Assembly (NCBI GenBank): GCA_030645575.1
Contig: JAUSMJ010000063.1
Coordinates: 36,061-100,060, forward strand
Reading direction: 5' to 3'
DNA length: 64,000 nt
From: Caulobacter sp.
GTDB taxonomy: Bacteria > Pseudomonadota > Alphaproteobacteria > Caulobacterales > Caulobacteraceae
Part shown: in pieces, positions 54,212 to 63,908 of the stretch
Position numbering within the stretch: position 1 is the first letter of the stretch
How the letters are laid out: every line of letters begins with the position of its first letter
Notes under the pieces: model-generated
Seen by the model: the letters and a program-made list of their open reading frames with translations, nothing else
Told to the model about the DNA's origin: nothing
Databases searched by the model: none
Translations under genes and position numbers: made by a program

Positions 54212-55351
54212 CTATTCGACCTCCATGGCCAGGCGACGACGCGGCTGGGCGGCCACCGCCTCGACGAAGCCCCGCACCCGGCCCGCCGTCGACAGTTCGG
54301 TCACCGCGATGGCGTCGAGCCGCCGCCGCAGGCTGGCCACCAGGCCGGCGCCACGGGCCCCCGCCAGGGTCCAGGCCTGCTCGCGGCCCCCCGCCAGTCT
54401 CCCGGCGGGGGTCGACGCGGTCGCCGTCCCCTCCCCGACCGTCTGGGCCGGGGCGGCGTAGTGTCGCTTGTAGTGATCGTGGCTGGGGCCGAGGTCGTAG
54501 GTGGTCAGCCCCAGCCCGGGCATGGCCGCGATGGCCTTCATCAGGAAGGTCTGGCCCGGCGAATAGTCGCCAAGGTCCGGGTTCGTCGAGGCGACCCAGG
54601 GATGGTACCAGCCGCCCTGAACCACGCCGAAATGGCCGGCGGCCAGCGTGTCGCCCGCCCACAGGGCCAGGGTCAGGCCGCGCAGGTCCCCCCGGCCGGC
54701 GGCGAAATCACCCAGCAGCCGGCGGGTCCATTCCGGGCGCAGGAAGTCGGCCACGCCCGTGCGGACCAGCTGCTCGCGTTTCCAGTCCATGATCTGTTCG
54801 TAGACGGCCGGATCGTCGCTGGCCTCGATGCGCACGGGCCCGACCTCCCGCTCAAGCTTGCTGTCGAGGCGCCGCCAGTTCTTGAACCGCTTGGGCGAGG
54901 CCGCGCGCAGCCGCTCCAGATAGGCCTCGGGGGCCTCGTCCAGGGTGATCGCATAGCCGACGGACTCGCCAGAAGAGGCCTCGGCGAAGACGCCGTGCGG
55001 GTCGATCAGGCCGGTGAAGCGGTAGACGCTCAGGTCGGCCAGGGCCAGCGCGCGGTCGGCGGTCAGGCCGGAGTCGGCTCCCGCGATCAGGCCGTGATAG
55101 TCCGACAGCGGCGCGCCCAGCGGGCGGGCCATGCCGCCCGGCCGGCGGTGATGGGGCAGGAAGCCGACGATCCGGTCGCCGTCGCGATAGACCACCACGC
55201 GAGCGTCCTCGCGCACGGCGCCAACCGCCTGGGCGAAGTCCGGTCCCAGAAGGGGACTGGCGAAGGCCGGCTCGGCGACGACCAGGGCCTTCCAGGCGGC
55301 GATCTCCTCGCGCGACAGCGATGAGGGATGGATCGTCTTGGCGTTCAGCAT
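54212..55351 (-). CDS. GNAT-fold acyltransferase (CelD/BcsL, FemAB-like)
   Basis: A 379-residue protein with the double-GNAT layout of CelD/BcsL-type proteins: ARVVVYRDGDRIVGFLPHHR, then SDYHGLIAGAD, KRFKNWRRLDSKLEREVGPV, LALWAGDTLAAGHFGVVQGG and MPGLGLTTYDLGPSHDHYKR. These act in exopolysaccharide synthesis. The holdfast factor HfsK of Caulobacter is of this kind, but I cannot assign orthology. I used the ATG at 55351; a GTG at 55402 would add 17 residues. Confidence 0.8.
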   Translation of the reverse strand: MLNAKTIHPSSLSREEIAAWKALVVAEPAFASPLLGPDFAQAVGAVREDARVVVYRDGDRIVGFLPHHRRPGGMARPLGAPLSDYHGLIAGADSGLTADRALALADLSVYRFTGLIDPHGVFAEASSGESVGYAITLDEAPEAYLERLRAASPKRFKNWRRLDSKLEREVGPVRIEASDDPAVYEQIMDWKREQLVRTGVADFLRPEWTRRLLGDFAAGRGDLRGLTLALWAGDTLAAGHFGVVQGGWYHPWVASTNPDLGDYSPGQTFLMKAIAAMPGLGLTTYDLGPSHDHYKRHYAAPAQTVGEGTATASTPAGRLAGGREQAWTLAGARGAGLVASLRRRLDAIAVTELSTAGRVRGFVEAVAAQPRRRLAMEVE

Positions 55352-55429
55352 GAATATCGGCTCAATATGAGGACAGACCCTGTCCCGGTCAGGGATTTTC
55401 ACCCCTGGCCGAGCAATAGCCGTGCCGGA

Positions 55430-55927
55430 TTAACCGTTGAATACGGCCGCGACGATCCGCTCGAGCCAGAGCGCATCGGTCTCGTCGAAGGCCGCCGGCT
55501 GGTCCGAATCGACATCGAGCACGGCGATCAGCGCCCCATCCGGCCCGAACACCGGGACCACCACCTCGCTCAGCGAACGACCGTCGCAGGCGATGTGGCC
55601 GGGGAAGGCGTGCACGTCCGGAACCAGCTGGGTCTGGCCAGTGGCCGCCGCCGCGCCGCAGACGCCGCGGCCGAACGCGATGCGCAGGCAGCCGAGCGTG
55701 CCCTGGTAGGGGCCGACGACCAGCTCGCCGGGCTTGTCGGGATCGACGACATAAAAGCCGGTCCAGAAATAGTGGTCGAAGCTGGCGGCCAGCATCGCGG
55801 CGACCGTCGCCATGCGCGCGGTCAGGTTCGGCTCGCCGTCCAGCACGGCGGCGATCTCGGCCGCCACCTCGGCGTAGCGCGCGCCTCGGTCGGCGGACAG
55901 GGTCAGGTCGTTGAAGGCTTCGGCCAT
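55430..55927 (-). CDS. Free methionine-(R)-sulfoxide reductase (GAF domain)
   Basis: A 165-residue single GAF-domain protein with the fRMsr pattern: FDHYFWTGFYVVDPDKPGEL, VVGPYQGTLGCLRIAFGRGV, then CGAAAATGQTQLVPDVHAFP, GHIACDGRSLSEVVVP. The three conserved Cys (LGCLRI, GVCGAA, HIACD) are all present. It reduces free Met-R-O with thioredoxin. It is divergent from the EVE gene. Confidence 0.92.
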   Translation of the reverse strand: MAEAFNDLTLSADRGARYAEVAAEIAAVLDGEPNLTARMATVAAMLAASFDHYFWTGFYVVDPDKPGELVVGPYQGTLGCLRIAFGRGVCGAAAATGQTQLVPDVHAFPGHIACDGRSLSEVVVPVFGPDGALIAVLDVDSDQPAAFDETDALWLERIVAAVFNG

Positions 55928-55965
55928 GTCGGGGATATAGGGGATCGGCGGCGAAGGAGCGAGCG

Positions 55966-56379
55966 ATGGCCTACTGGCTGGTGAAGTCCGAACCGGACGT
56001 CTTTTCCTGGGACGACCTGGTCGCGGCCGGTGCGAAGGGCGAGCCCTGGACCGGCGTGCGCAACCACACCGCCAAGCTGAACCTGATGGCCATGCGGCTC
56101 GGCGACCCGGTGTTCTTCTACCACTCCCAGGCCGGCAAGGAGATCGTCGGCGTCGCGCAGGTGGTCCGCGAGGCCTATGTCGACCCGACCGACGCCAAGG
56201 GCGTGTTCCGCTGCGTGGACCTCAAGGCCGTCGCGCCGCTGAGGCGACCCTTCACCCTGGCCGAGGCCAAGGCCGACCCCGCGCTGGAAAAGATGTCGCT
56301 GATCACCTCGTTCCGCCTATCGGTGCAGCCGGTCTCGGCGACGGAATGGGGTCACGTGCTGGCGGCGGTCGAGGCCTGA
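55966..56379 (+). CDS. EVE-domain protein
   Basis: A 137-residue EVE (PUA-like) protein: YWLVKSEPDVFSWDDLVAAG, WTGVRNHTAKLNLMAMRLGD, VFFYHSQAGKEIVGVAQVVR, LITSFRLSVQPVSATEW. EVE domains bind modified bases in DNA or RNA; stand-alone bacterial copies are poorly understood. Length and motifs are complete. A ribosome binding site (GGAG) precedes 55966. Confidence 0.92.
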   Translation: MAYWLVKSEPDVFSWDDLVAAGAKGEPWTGVRNHTAKLNLMAMRLGDPVFFYHSQAGKEIVGVAQVVREAYVDPTDAKGVFRCVDLKAVAPLRRPFTLAEAKADPALEKMSLITSFRLSVQPVSATEWGHVLAAVEA

Positions 56380-56389
56380 GCCGGACGAC

Positions 56390-57184
56390 TCAAGGGTGCT
56401 TGTCGCGCTCCCGACCGCCGAGCGCGGCGGCGACGCTGGCGATGAAGGCGCCGATGACCAGCGACAGGGCCGCCAGCATGGCCAGCCGCGACGCGGCCTT
56501 GCGCGCCTCGTCGGCCGCCTGCTTCGCGTCGGCGACAATCTTCTGGTCGCGCGCGAGGGCGGCGTTGACCCGCCGTTCGGCCTCGGCCGGCGTGATGCCG
56601 CTGCGCGACGACGCCGAAGCCACCAGCCAGGCGCGGTCGTCCGGGTCGAGCCGGCCGGTCGCCATGGCCGTCGCCAAAATGCGTTCGGCCTGGACCCGGG
56701 CCGGAGACGTGACGGCGTCGTCGACCTGGGTCGAGCGGTAGATGGCGTCGGCGTCATAGGCATGGTTCGGCGCGGCGATCTGGGCGGCCACGTCGGCGGC
56801 CTTGCCTCCGGCCAGACCGGCCAGGGCGACGATCAGCACCGTGGCGACGGACCAGGTGAGGAAGCCGTGCGCCGTGTCGCGGAAGAACACCTCATCGTCG
56901 TGCGTGCCGATCCAGCGCGTGCGCAGACGGCCGGTGAGATAGCCGCCGGCCGCCGAGGCCAGCCACTGCACCAGCACCAGCCAGACGCCGGCCAGGGCCC
57001 CGATCGCGCCGACGTCGCGGGCAAGGGTCCAGGGCGAGGCGGCGGCCAGGCCGAGCCCGGCGCCGAGACTGACGAGAATGATGGTCGTGGCGACGGCCAC
57101 GAACATACCGGCCGCCACGGCGGGCCAGGAGACGGCGGACGACGGGGCGAAATCCGCGCCGTCGGGGATGGTGTAGTCGGTCAT
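56390..57184 (-). CDS. Membrane protein with three to four helices, unknown function
   Basis: A 264-residue protein. It has hydrophobic helices near 20-45 (AAGMFVAVATTIILVSLGAG), 55-85 (VGAIGALAGVWLVLVQWLAS), 110-130 (WSVATVLIVALAGLAGG) and near the C-terminus (RLAMLAALSLVIGAFIASVA). Between the third and last lies a soluble helical region with ATAMATGRLDPDDRAWLVAS and PAEAERRVNAALARDQK. Similar proteins are widespread in alphaproteobacteria without known role. The start at 57184 follows a GGGAGGG site. It is just downstream of the 25-residue peptide gene. Confidence 0.75.
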   Translation of the reverse strand: MTDYTIPDGADFAPSSAVSWPAVAAGMFVAVATTIILVSLGAGLGLAAASPWTLARDVGAIGALAGVWLVLVQWLASAAGGYLTGRLRTRWIGTHDDEVFFRDTAHGFLTWSVATVLIVALAGLAGGKAADVAAQIAAPNHAYDADAIYRSTQVDDAVTSPARVQAERILATAMATGRLDPDDRAWLVASASSRSGITPAEAERRVNAALARDQKIVADAKQAADEARKAASRLAMLAALSLVIGAFIASVAAALGGRERDKHP

Positions 57185-57201
57185 GCGCCACGCCCTCCCG
57201 G

Positions 57202-57279
57202 TCAGTGCCAGAAGATCGCGAGCAGGATGATCACGGGGATCGGAACCCCCAGCAGCCACAGCAGAATTCCGCGTCCCAT
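57202..57279 (-). CDS. 25-residue hydrophobic membrane peptide
   Basis: The frame ATG at 57279 to TGA at 57202 encodes MGRGILLWLLGVPIPVIILL followed by AIFWH. One transmembrane helix with a central Pro-x-Pro kink is evident. Peptides with this N-terminus and length occur annotated in other proteobacteria as far as I recall, always near small membrane proteins. It ends 17 bp before the start of the 264-residue membrane protein, suggesting co-transcription. Confidence 0.55.
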   Translation of the reverse strand: MGRGILLWLLGVPIPVIILLAIFWH

Positions 57280-57359
57280 GGTCCAGCCTCCAGTTGCTCG
57301 TGGAAAAGCGAACGGACGGCGGGGCCGATAGGTTCCATGGGTGGAACCGGAACGCAGAA

Positions 57360-57440
57360 GGGGGCCGCTCTGTATGAGCGGACCCCCTCCGTTCCTGCTT
57401 CGCCAAGGCTACGCAGGACCACCTCCCCCGATGGGGGAGG
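57360..57440 (-). terminator. Hairpins downstream of the second thiolase
   Basis: Two stems lie after the thiolase stop. One is CCTCCCCC/GGGGGAGG around GAT (57422-57440). The other is GGGGGCCGCTC pairing with GAGCGGACCCCC (57360-57387). Neither has a strong T-run on the minus strand, so termination is likely but inefficient. The first resembles the hairpins of the family B elements. Confidence 0.5.
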
Positions 57441-57449
57441 ATCTGTATT

Positions 57450-58688
57450 TTACATGCGCTCGATGATGATGGCCGGAGCCATGCCGCCGGCGGCGCACAT
57501 GGTGACCAGGCCGTAGCGCTTGCCGGTCCGCTCGAGTTCGTCGATCAGGGTGCCGATGAGCATCGAGCCGGTGGCGCCGATCGGGTGGCCCAGCGCCATG
57601 GCGCCGCCGTTCACGTTGACCTTGGCGCGGTCGAGGCCCAGGTCGCGGATGAACTTCTCCGTCACGACGGCGAAGGCCTCGTTGATTTCCCACAGGTCGA
57701 TGTCCTCGACCGTCAGGCCGGCCTTGGCCAGGACCTTGCGGGCGGCGGGCACCGGGGCGTTGAGCATCAGCGTGGGGCTGTCACCCATGTTGGCCATGGC
57801 CACGATGCGCGCGCGCGGCTTGAAGCCATTGGCCTTGGCGTAGGCCGGCGAGGTCAGCAGCAGGGCGCCCGAACCGTCCACGACGCCCGAGCTGTTGCCG
57901 GCGTGGTGAACGAACCTGATGTCGACGTCCGGGTGGACCGCGTTGATCAGCTTGCGGAAGGTCGTGCCGTTGGCGTCCAGCGGCACGTCGGCGACGGCCT
58001 CGAACGACGGCTTGAGGGCCGCGAGGCCTTCGGCGGTCGTCTGCGGACGGGGGAATTCCTCGTGGTCGAGGGCCAGGGTTCCGTCTTCCTTGAACACCGG
58101 GATCAGGCTCTTGACGAAGCGGTTCTCGGCGATGGCCACCGCGGCGCGCTGCTGGCTGACCAGGGCCAGGGCGTCGAGGGCTTCGCGGCTGATGCCTTCC
58201 ATCGTGGCGATGGCGTCGGCGCAGATGCCCTGGTGCGACTGCGGGTGTTTGGCGCGCAGGCGCAGGTTGCCGTTGTCCATGGTCGGCGGGCCGTCTTCCG
58301 GGCTGCGACGGTTCGGCATCGACATCATTTCGCAGCCGCCGGCCACGACCATGTCGGACATGCCGGCCATGATCGTCGAGGCGGCGAAGTTCACGCTGGA
58401 GATGCCCGAGCCGCAGAAGCGGTCGAGGGTCACGCCGCTGGAGCGGACGTCGTAGCCGGCGTCGAGCGCCGACATCCGGCCCAGGTCCCCGGAGGCCGGG
58501 CCGCGCTGGCTGCTGCAGCCCCAGATCACGTCGTCGATTTCGGCGGTGTTGATCTTGTTGCGCTCGGCCAGCGCCTTGAGGACGGCGGCGCCCAGCTGTT
58601 GCGGGTGCATTTCGGACAGGGCGCCCTTGCCGTATTTGCCGATGCCGCGCGGGGTGCGGACGGCGTCGATGATCCAGGCTTCACTCAT
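57450..58688 (-). CDS. Acetyl-CoA C-acetyltransferase (thiolase), second of two
   Basis: A 412-residue thiolase. The nucleophilic Cys is in [20 protein letters not shown], the His in [16 protein letters not shown], and the end motifs are [19 protein letters not shown] and [18 protein letters not shown]. It is followed downstream by hairpins and preceded by the SDR gene 43 bp away on the same strand. The pair can perform the last two steps of a beta-oxidation cycle (3-hydroxyacyl-CoA oxidation, then thiolysis). Confidence 0.93.
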   Translation of the reverse strand: MSEAWIIDAVRTPRGIGKYGKGALSEMHPQQLGAAVLKALAERNKINTAEIDDVIWGCSSQRGPASGDLGRMSALDAGYDVRSSGVTLDRFCGSGISSVNFAASTIMAGMSDMVVAGGCEMMSMPNRRSPEDGPPTMDNGNLRLRAKHPQSHQGICADAIATMEGISREALDALALVSQQRAAVAIAENRFVKSLIPVFKEDGTLALDHEEFPRPQTTAEGLAALKPSFEAVADVPLDANGTTFRKLINAVHPDVDIRFVHHAGNSSGVVDGSGALLLTSPAYAKANGFKPRARIVAMANMGDSPTLMLNAPVPAARKVLAKAGLTVEDIDLWEINEAFAVVTEKFIRDLGLDRAKVNVNGGAMALGHPIGATGSMLIGTLIDELERTGKRYGLVTMCAAGGMAPAIIIERM

Positions 58689-58731
58689 GGTCGGAGTTCC
58701 TTCGGAGAGGTTGTTTCAGAGTAGATCGAAA

Positions 58732-59514
<783 letters not shown>

Positions 59515-59969
59515 GGTGCGTTTCTCCCTCGCCTCGCCGGTCGCCCGCGAGGTCTTGCAGGCACACAAGCCGGTCTCTCGTTGGGGAAGGCAACAGGGAC
59601 GTGGCGGCGACGCGCGGGCCCGCCAGGCCGGAGCGGCAATATCGAAGGGGGAGAGCGGTCGATTGGCCGGCGCAGCCGGTGACGGACGAGGCGTGGGCGC
59701 ATGTCCGGGAGGTGTCCGGCGTTTCCCGCTGATGTTCGGGCAATCAAGCGCCGAGCCTGGCGAGATTAGGATGGCGGGCGCGAACCGGCCTTGAGAATTC
59801 CGGGAAATCCGGAGGTAGTCATGGTTTGGAATTCGATGACCAGTTGACTGTCTTTTTGCTCATGTCGCCGGCGAGATCGCCGCCGAATTTGGACATCCGC
59901 CGTTCTAATAGATTTGACCTGTCCTGAATTAGCGCGCCCCTTCGCGATCTGTCGGGGGAGTAGCGTGTC
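59515..59969. other. Intergenic region upstream of SDR and repeat-protein genes
   Basis: The stretch is divergent promoter space of 455 bp. A TTGACT sequence near 59844 and AT-richer DNA around 59890-59935 could belong to a promoter for the repeat protein. A short dyad (CGGCGA/TCGCCG) lies near 59870. GGGGGAG precedes the start at 59970. I see no gene or RNA here. Confidence 0.4.
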
Positions 59970-62900
59970 ATGTGGTCGCCCAGAAGCCTGCTCGCTGCGG
60001 CTCTCGCCGCCCTGTGCCTGTTCGGGGCCGTTGGCGGCGTATCCGCCCAGGTCAGGATCGACATCCCCGGCCGCCGGCCGCCGGGCGGCGACGGTCCCTC
60101 GGCCGTCGATGTCGTCGGCGGACTGCTGGCGCTCAAGGGCGGCTATGACCGGTCGCGGCGCGGCCACATCTGTGTCCTGACCTATGACGACGCCAACGGC
60201 GATGGCGCGCGCGACCGCAAGGAAGGTCCCCTTCCCGGCTGGAGTTTCACCCTCACCGACTCCGCCGGTCGGCCGGTGGCCCAGGGCGTGACTGACGGCA
60301 AGGGCCGTTTCTGCAACGAAAAGCCACTGGCGCCCGGCGCCTACACCGTCAGCGAGACCGCCGGCGGGGGCTGGATCAACACCGATCCCGGCGGCTGGAC
60401 GGCCCCGGTGACCCTGCCCGCCGACCGGTCGGTGGTCGTGCTGTTTGGCAATTGCCGCGGCGAGCGCTGCGCGCCACGTTCGGGTCCGGGGCCGACAGGG
60501 CCGGCGGGACCGACAGGGCCTGCCCCCGTCCCCCTGCCGGACGCCAAGTTCCAGGCGCGCATCTGCGTGACCAAGTTTGAAGACACGAACGGCAATGGCG
60601 TTCGCGACGGCACGGAGTGGCTATTGGCGTGGCAGATTACCGTCCGCAACGGCGCCGGCGCCGTGGTGGCCGCGGGCTGGACCAACCCACAGGGCGTCCA
60701 AGGCAAATACTGCACCCCCGGGACCCTGGCTCCAGGGCCGTACACCGTATCTGAAACCCTGCTGGGAGGCTGGATCAACACCACGCCCGGCGGCGTCACC
60801 CAGTCGCTCGTGCTTCAGCAGGGACAAACCTGGACCGGATCGTTCGGCAACCAGAGGATCCCATCGACCTGGGTTTGCATCAAGAAGTTCAACGACCTGA
60901 ACGGCGACGGCGTGCGGCAGACCGGTGAGCCGGGCCTCCCGTGGTCCTTCGGATTCAACGGGCCGACCGGCGTGCTCCCGACCCTGACCACCGGAAACGG
61001 TGGCGGGGTCTGCAATTCCATGCCCTACAGCGCCGGCGTCTATACCGTCACGGAAGTGGCCAAACCCGGTTGGGTCGCCACGACGCCCGGCGGGGCAGTG
61101 CAGACCTTCACCCTGGTCCCGACCCACAGCGTCTCGCTGCTCTTCGGCAACCGCCAGGTCCCGGCGACGGCCAGGGTGTGCGTGACCAAGTACAACGACC
61201 TGAACGGCAACGGCGCGCGCGGCAACGGCGAACCGGTCCTGCCGGGCTGGACCTTTGCGGTGAAGAACGCCGCCGGCGCCATCATCGCCTTCGGCACGAC
61301 CAACGCCCAGGGACAGTGGTGCAGCACGGCGACCCTGCAGGCCGGCCCGGCGACCGTGGTCGAGACGCCCAAGCCCGGCTGGATCAGCACCGATCCCGGC
61401 GGCCCCGCGCCGACCAAACCGCTGACGCTGGTCTCGGGTCAGACCGTCCACCTGGCGTTCGGCAACCGCGCCCCCCCGCCTCCGCCGGTGACGGGCAAAC
61501 TCTGTGTGTCCAAATTCCATGATCTGGACGGCAACGGGGTCAGGGCCTCCGCCGAGCCCTTGATGCCCGGCTGGCAGTTCAACATCACCGGGCCATCGGG
61601 GCCGATCACCCTGACGACCGCCGCGAACGGCTCCGCCTGCACGCCATCGACCCTGCTGCTCGGGTCCTATGTCGTCACCGAAGTGATGCAGGCCGGCTGG
61701 ACCAGCACCACGCCCGGCGGAGCCCCGCCGCAACGGACGGTCACGGTCACGGCCGGCCTGGACCCGAACGTCATGTTCGGCAACTGGCGGGTGAAGGCCA
61801 ACCAGATCTGCGTCTTCAAGTTCAACGACCTGAACCAGAACCGCGTGCAGAACCCCGGAGAGGCGCCGCTCGCGGGCTGGTCCTTCGAGGTCCGCGACGC
61901 CGCCGGCGCCCTGGTCGCCACCGGAACCACCGACGCCGAGGGCCGATACTGCACGCCCGCGACCCTGCCGCCGGGCGCCTACACGGTGCACGAGGTTCCC
62001 CAGCCGGGCTGGGCCAGCACCGATCCGACCGGGCCGCCGCCGTGGAACAAGACCGTCACCCTGCCCGCGGGCAAGGGCGTCCAGGTCAGCTTCGGCAACG
62101 TCCGCGCCGGCCGCATCTGCATCGTCAAATACAACGACCTGGACGGCGACGGCGCGCGCGACGGCAACGAGCCGTTCCTGCCCGGCTGGTCGTTCCACAT
62201 CCAGACCGGCACGGGCTGGGGGAATTACACGACCGGGCCGGCGGGACGGGTCTGCGGTCCCGACATGCCGCCGGGAACCTACCATGTCATCGAGCATCCC
62301 GTGGCGGGGTGGACCATGACCGACCCGGCGGGCTCCTTCCCCGGCAAACCCGCCGTCGTCGTCGCCGGTCAGACCGCCGTGGTCCAGTTCGGCAACCACC
62401 AGGACGCGCCGCCACAGCCCGGCCAGGTCTGTATCGTCAAGTACAATGACATCGACCAGGACGCCGTGTTCGACACCGGCGAGGCTCGCCTGCCCGGCTG
62501 GCAGTTCGACCTGAAGACCGCCGCCGGCGCCGCGGTCGGCACGGTGACCACTGGCCCCGCCGGCCGGGTCTGCAGGGAGCTGCCGCCCGGCGCCTATGCC
62601 GCCTACGAGATTCCGCAGGCCGGCTGGTCGAACTCCGATCCGGTCGGGCCGGCCCTGCACAAGCCCTTCACCCTGGCCGCCGGCCAGACGGTCAGCCTGG
62701 TGTTCGGCAACTACCAGCCGCCGATCCTGCGCTTCCGCAAGGTGGTGCTGAGCAACGCGCCGGGCGGCGGGTTTCCGCTGACCGGGCTGACGTCCGGCGC
62801 CAATTTCCAGGTGCTGCACAACTGCGTGCTCGGGAACCAGACCGGCGGCAACATGACCCTGGTGCCGGCCAACGGCGTCTCGCCCATGGCCGGTTACACC

Positions 62901-63791
62901 GGCAATTCGGTGGGCGCCGTCTGCACCGCGTCAGAGACGCCGCCGCCGGGCCTGATCGCCTTCGCGCCCTGCGCCACCGGCAAGGGACACTGGGCCACGC
63001 CGATCATCTCGCCCCTGCCGCTGACCATCGCGCCGGGGATGAACGAGATCACCGTGACCAATCAGTTCGTCTGTGAAAAGACGCCGCCGCCCACGGGCAA
63101 GCTGTGCGTGCACAAGTTCAACGACCTGAACGCCGACGCCTCCTTCGCCCTGAGCGAGCCGGGCCTGGCTGGCTGGCGGTTCACGGTGACCGGGCCGTCG
63201 GGACCAATCACCCTGGTCACCGGAGCCAACGGGCGAGCCTGCACCGACGGCAACCTGATGTTCGGGACCTACACGATTACCGAAACGCCCCAGCCCGGCT
63301 GGGTCAGCACCCTGCCCGGCGGGACCACGCCGCAACAGACCGGGGCGGTCACCGCCGCCGGGATACCGTCGTTCACCTTCGGCAATCGAGCCGTTGCGCC
63401 GCCCACGCCGCCCCGGCTGACGATCAGCAAGAGCTTCGACAACAATTGCGCCAGCGTTCAGGGCGTCACCAATCCCTGCGTCTTCCGCATCCGGATCCGA
63501 AACGTCGATACGGTCGCCTACGTCGGCCCCGCCGCCTTCAGCGACACGGTCGGATTCATGGGCGGCATCACTCTGGCCAACAGTACGATCCTGACGGCGC
63601 CGCTACCGCCAGGCTGGAGCTGCACGACCAACGGCCCGCCGATCGCCTGTTCGGGCGCCGTCAACCTGGCGCCGGGACAGTGGGTCGATGTCGTGCTGAC
63701 GATGAACTTGTTCCACCCGGTGATGCCCTTGAAGAACTGCGTCACCCTGACCGCTCCGATCACCAACGGGCCGGCGTGCGTGAGCTTCTAG
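59970..63791 (+). CDS. Secreted SdrD-B-like repeat protein with nine Cys-pair repeats
   Basis: A 1273-residue protein with a signal peptide (SLLAAALAALCLFGAVGGVSA). From about residue 65 it contains nine repeats of 90-100 residues, eight in tandem to about 915 and a ninth at about 1045-1140. The repeat pattern is I-C-V-x-K-[FY]-x-D-x-N-G-[DN]-G-x-R, then P-G-W-x-F, a single Cys, G-x-Y-x-V-x-E, G-W-x-[ST]-T-D-P and a final F-G-N. The DLNGDGVRQTGE-type loops look calcium-binding; the prealbumin-like fold is that of SdrD B/Cna_B domains. Each repeat carries exactly two conserved Cys. Between repeats 8 and 9 is a separate domain (LRFRKVVLSNAPGGGFPLTG) of DUF5979 type, and the last 120 residues (LTISKSFDNNCASVQGV) resemble DUF11-like adhesin domains. 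No LPXTG or obvious outer-membrane anchor is present. A surface adhesin or secreted matrix protein is likely. Confidence 0.88.
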   Translation: MWSPRSLLAAALAALCLFGAVGGVSAQVRIDIPGRRPPGGDGPSAVDVVGGLLALKGGYDRSRRGHICVLTYDDANGDGARDRKEGPLPGWSFTLTDSAGRPVAQGVTDGKGRFCNEKPLAPGAYTVSETAGGGWINTDPGGWTAPVTLPADRSVVVLFGNCRGERCAPRSGPGPTGPAGPTGPAPVPLPDAKFQARICVTKFEDTNGNGVRDGTEWLLAWQITVRNGAGAVVAAGWTNPQGVQGKYCTPGTLAPGPYTVSETLLGGWINTTPGGVTQSLVLQQGQTWTGSFGNQRIPSTWVCIKKFNDLNGDGVRQTGEPGLPWSFGFNGPTGVLPTLTTGNGGGVCNSMPYSAGVYTVTEVAKPGWVATTPGGAVQTFTLVPTHSVSLLFGNRQVPATARVCVTKYNDLNGNGARGNGEPVLPGWTFAVKNAAGAIIAFGTTNAQGQWCSTATLQAGPATVVETPKPGWISTDPGGPAPTKPLTLVSGQTVHLAFGNRAPPPPPVTGKLCVSKFHDLDGNGVRASAEPLMPGWQFNITGPSGPITLTTAANGSACTPSTLLLGSYVVTEVMQAGWTSTTPGGAPPQRTVTVTAGLDPNVMFGNWRVKANQICVFKFNDLNQNRVQNPGEAPLAGWSFEVRDAAGALVATGTTDAEGRYCTPATLPPGAYTVHEVPQPGWASTDPTGPPPWNKTVTLPAGKGVQVSFGNVRAGRICIVKYNDLDGDGARDGNEPFLPGWSFHIQTGTGWGNYTTGPAGRVCGPDMPPGTYHVIEHPVAGWTMTDPAGSFPGKPAVVVAGQTAVVQFGNHQDAPPQPGQVCIVKYNDIDQDAVFDTGEARLPGWQFDLKTAAGAAVGTVTTGPAGRVCRELPPGAYAAYEIPQAGWSNSDPVGPALHKPFTLAAGQTVSLVFGNYQPPILRFRKVVLSNAPGGGFPLTGLTSGANFQVLHNCVLGNQTGGNMTLVPANGVSPMAGYTGNSVGAVCTASETPPPGLIAFAPCATGKGHWATPIISPLPLTIAPGMNEITVTNQFVCEKTPPPTGKLCVHKFNDLNADASFALSEPGLAGWRFTVTGPSGPITLVTGANGRACTDGNLMFGTYTITETPQPGWVSTLPGGTTPQQTGAVTAAGIPSFTFGNRAVAPPTPPRLTISKSFDNNCASVQGVTNPCVFRIRIRNVDTVAYVGPAAFSDTVGFMGGITLANSTILTAPLPPGWSCTTNGPPIACSGAVNLAPGQWVDVVLTMNLFHPVMPLKNCVTLTAPITNGPACVSF

Positions 63792-63832
63792 GCCGCCGAA
63801 CCGGAGCGGCGCCCATCGCGCGGCGCGAAGGC

Positions 63833-63908
63833 TGGTAGGCCCGGCAGGACTCGAACCTGCAACCAGACCGTTATGAGCGGTCAGCTCTAACCATTGAGCT
63901 ACGGGCCT
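63833..63908 (-). tRNA. tRNA with CAU anticodon, probably tRNA-Ile2
   Basis: The minus strand folds as a 76-nt tRNA with encoded CCA. The acceptor is AGGCCCG/CGGGCCT, the D-arm GCTC...GAGC, the anticodon arm GACCG-CTCATAA-CGGTC, and the T-arm GCAGG-TTCGAGT-CCTGC. The anticodon is CAU. A paired A1-U72 excludes initiator tRNA-Met, and the overall sequence resembles tRNA-Ile2 (lysidine-modified) more than elongator Met. Confidence 0.9.

Noticed and set aside
60621..62819. Long minus-strand open frame opposite the repeat protein gene
   Set aside because: It repeats only because the sense strand repeats; no start signal and no recognisable family.
63833..63908. tRNA considered as an initiator or elongator tRNA-Met
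   Set aside because: Paired A1-U72 excludes initiator tRNA; the body resembles tRNA-Ile2 better than elongator Met, although a tool-based check would be decisive.
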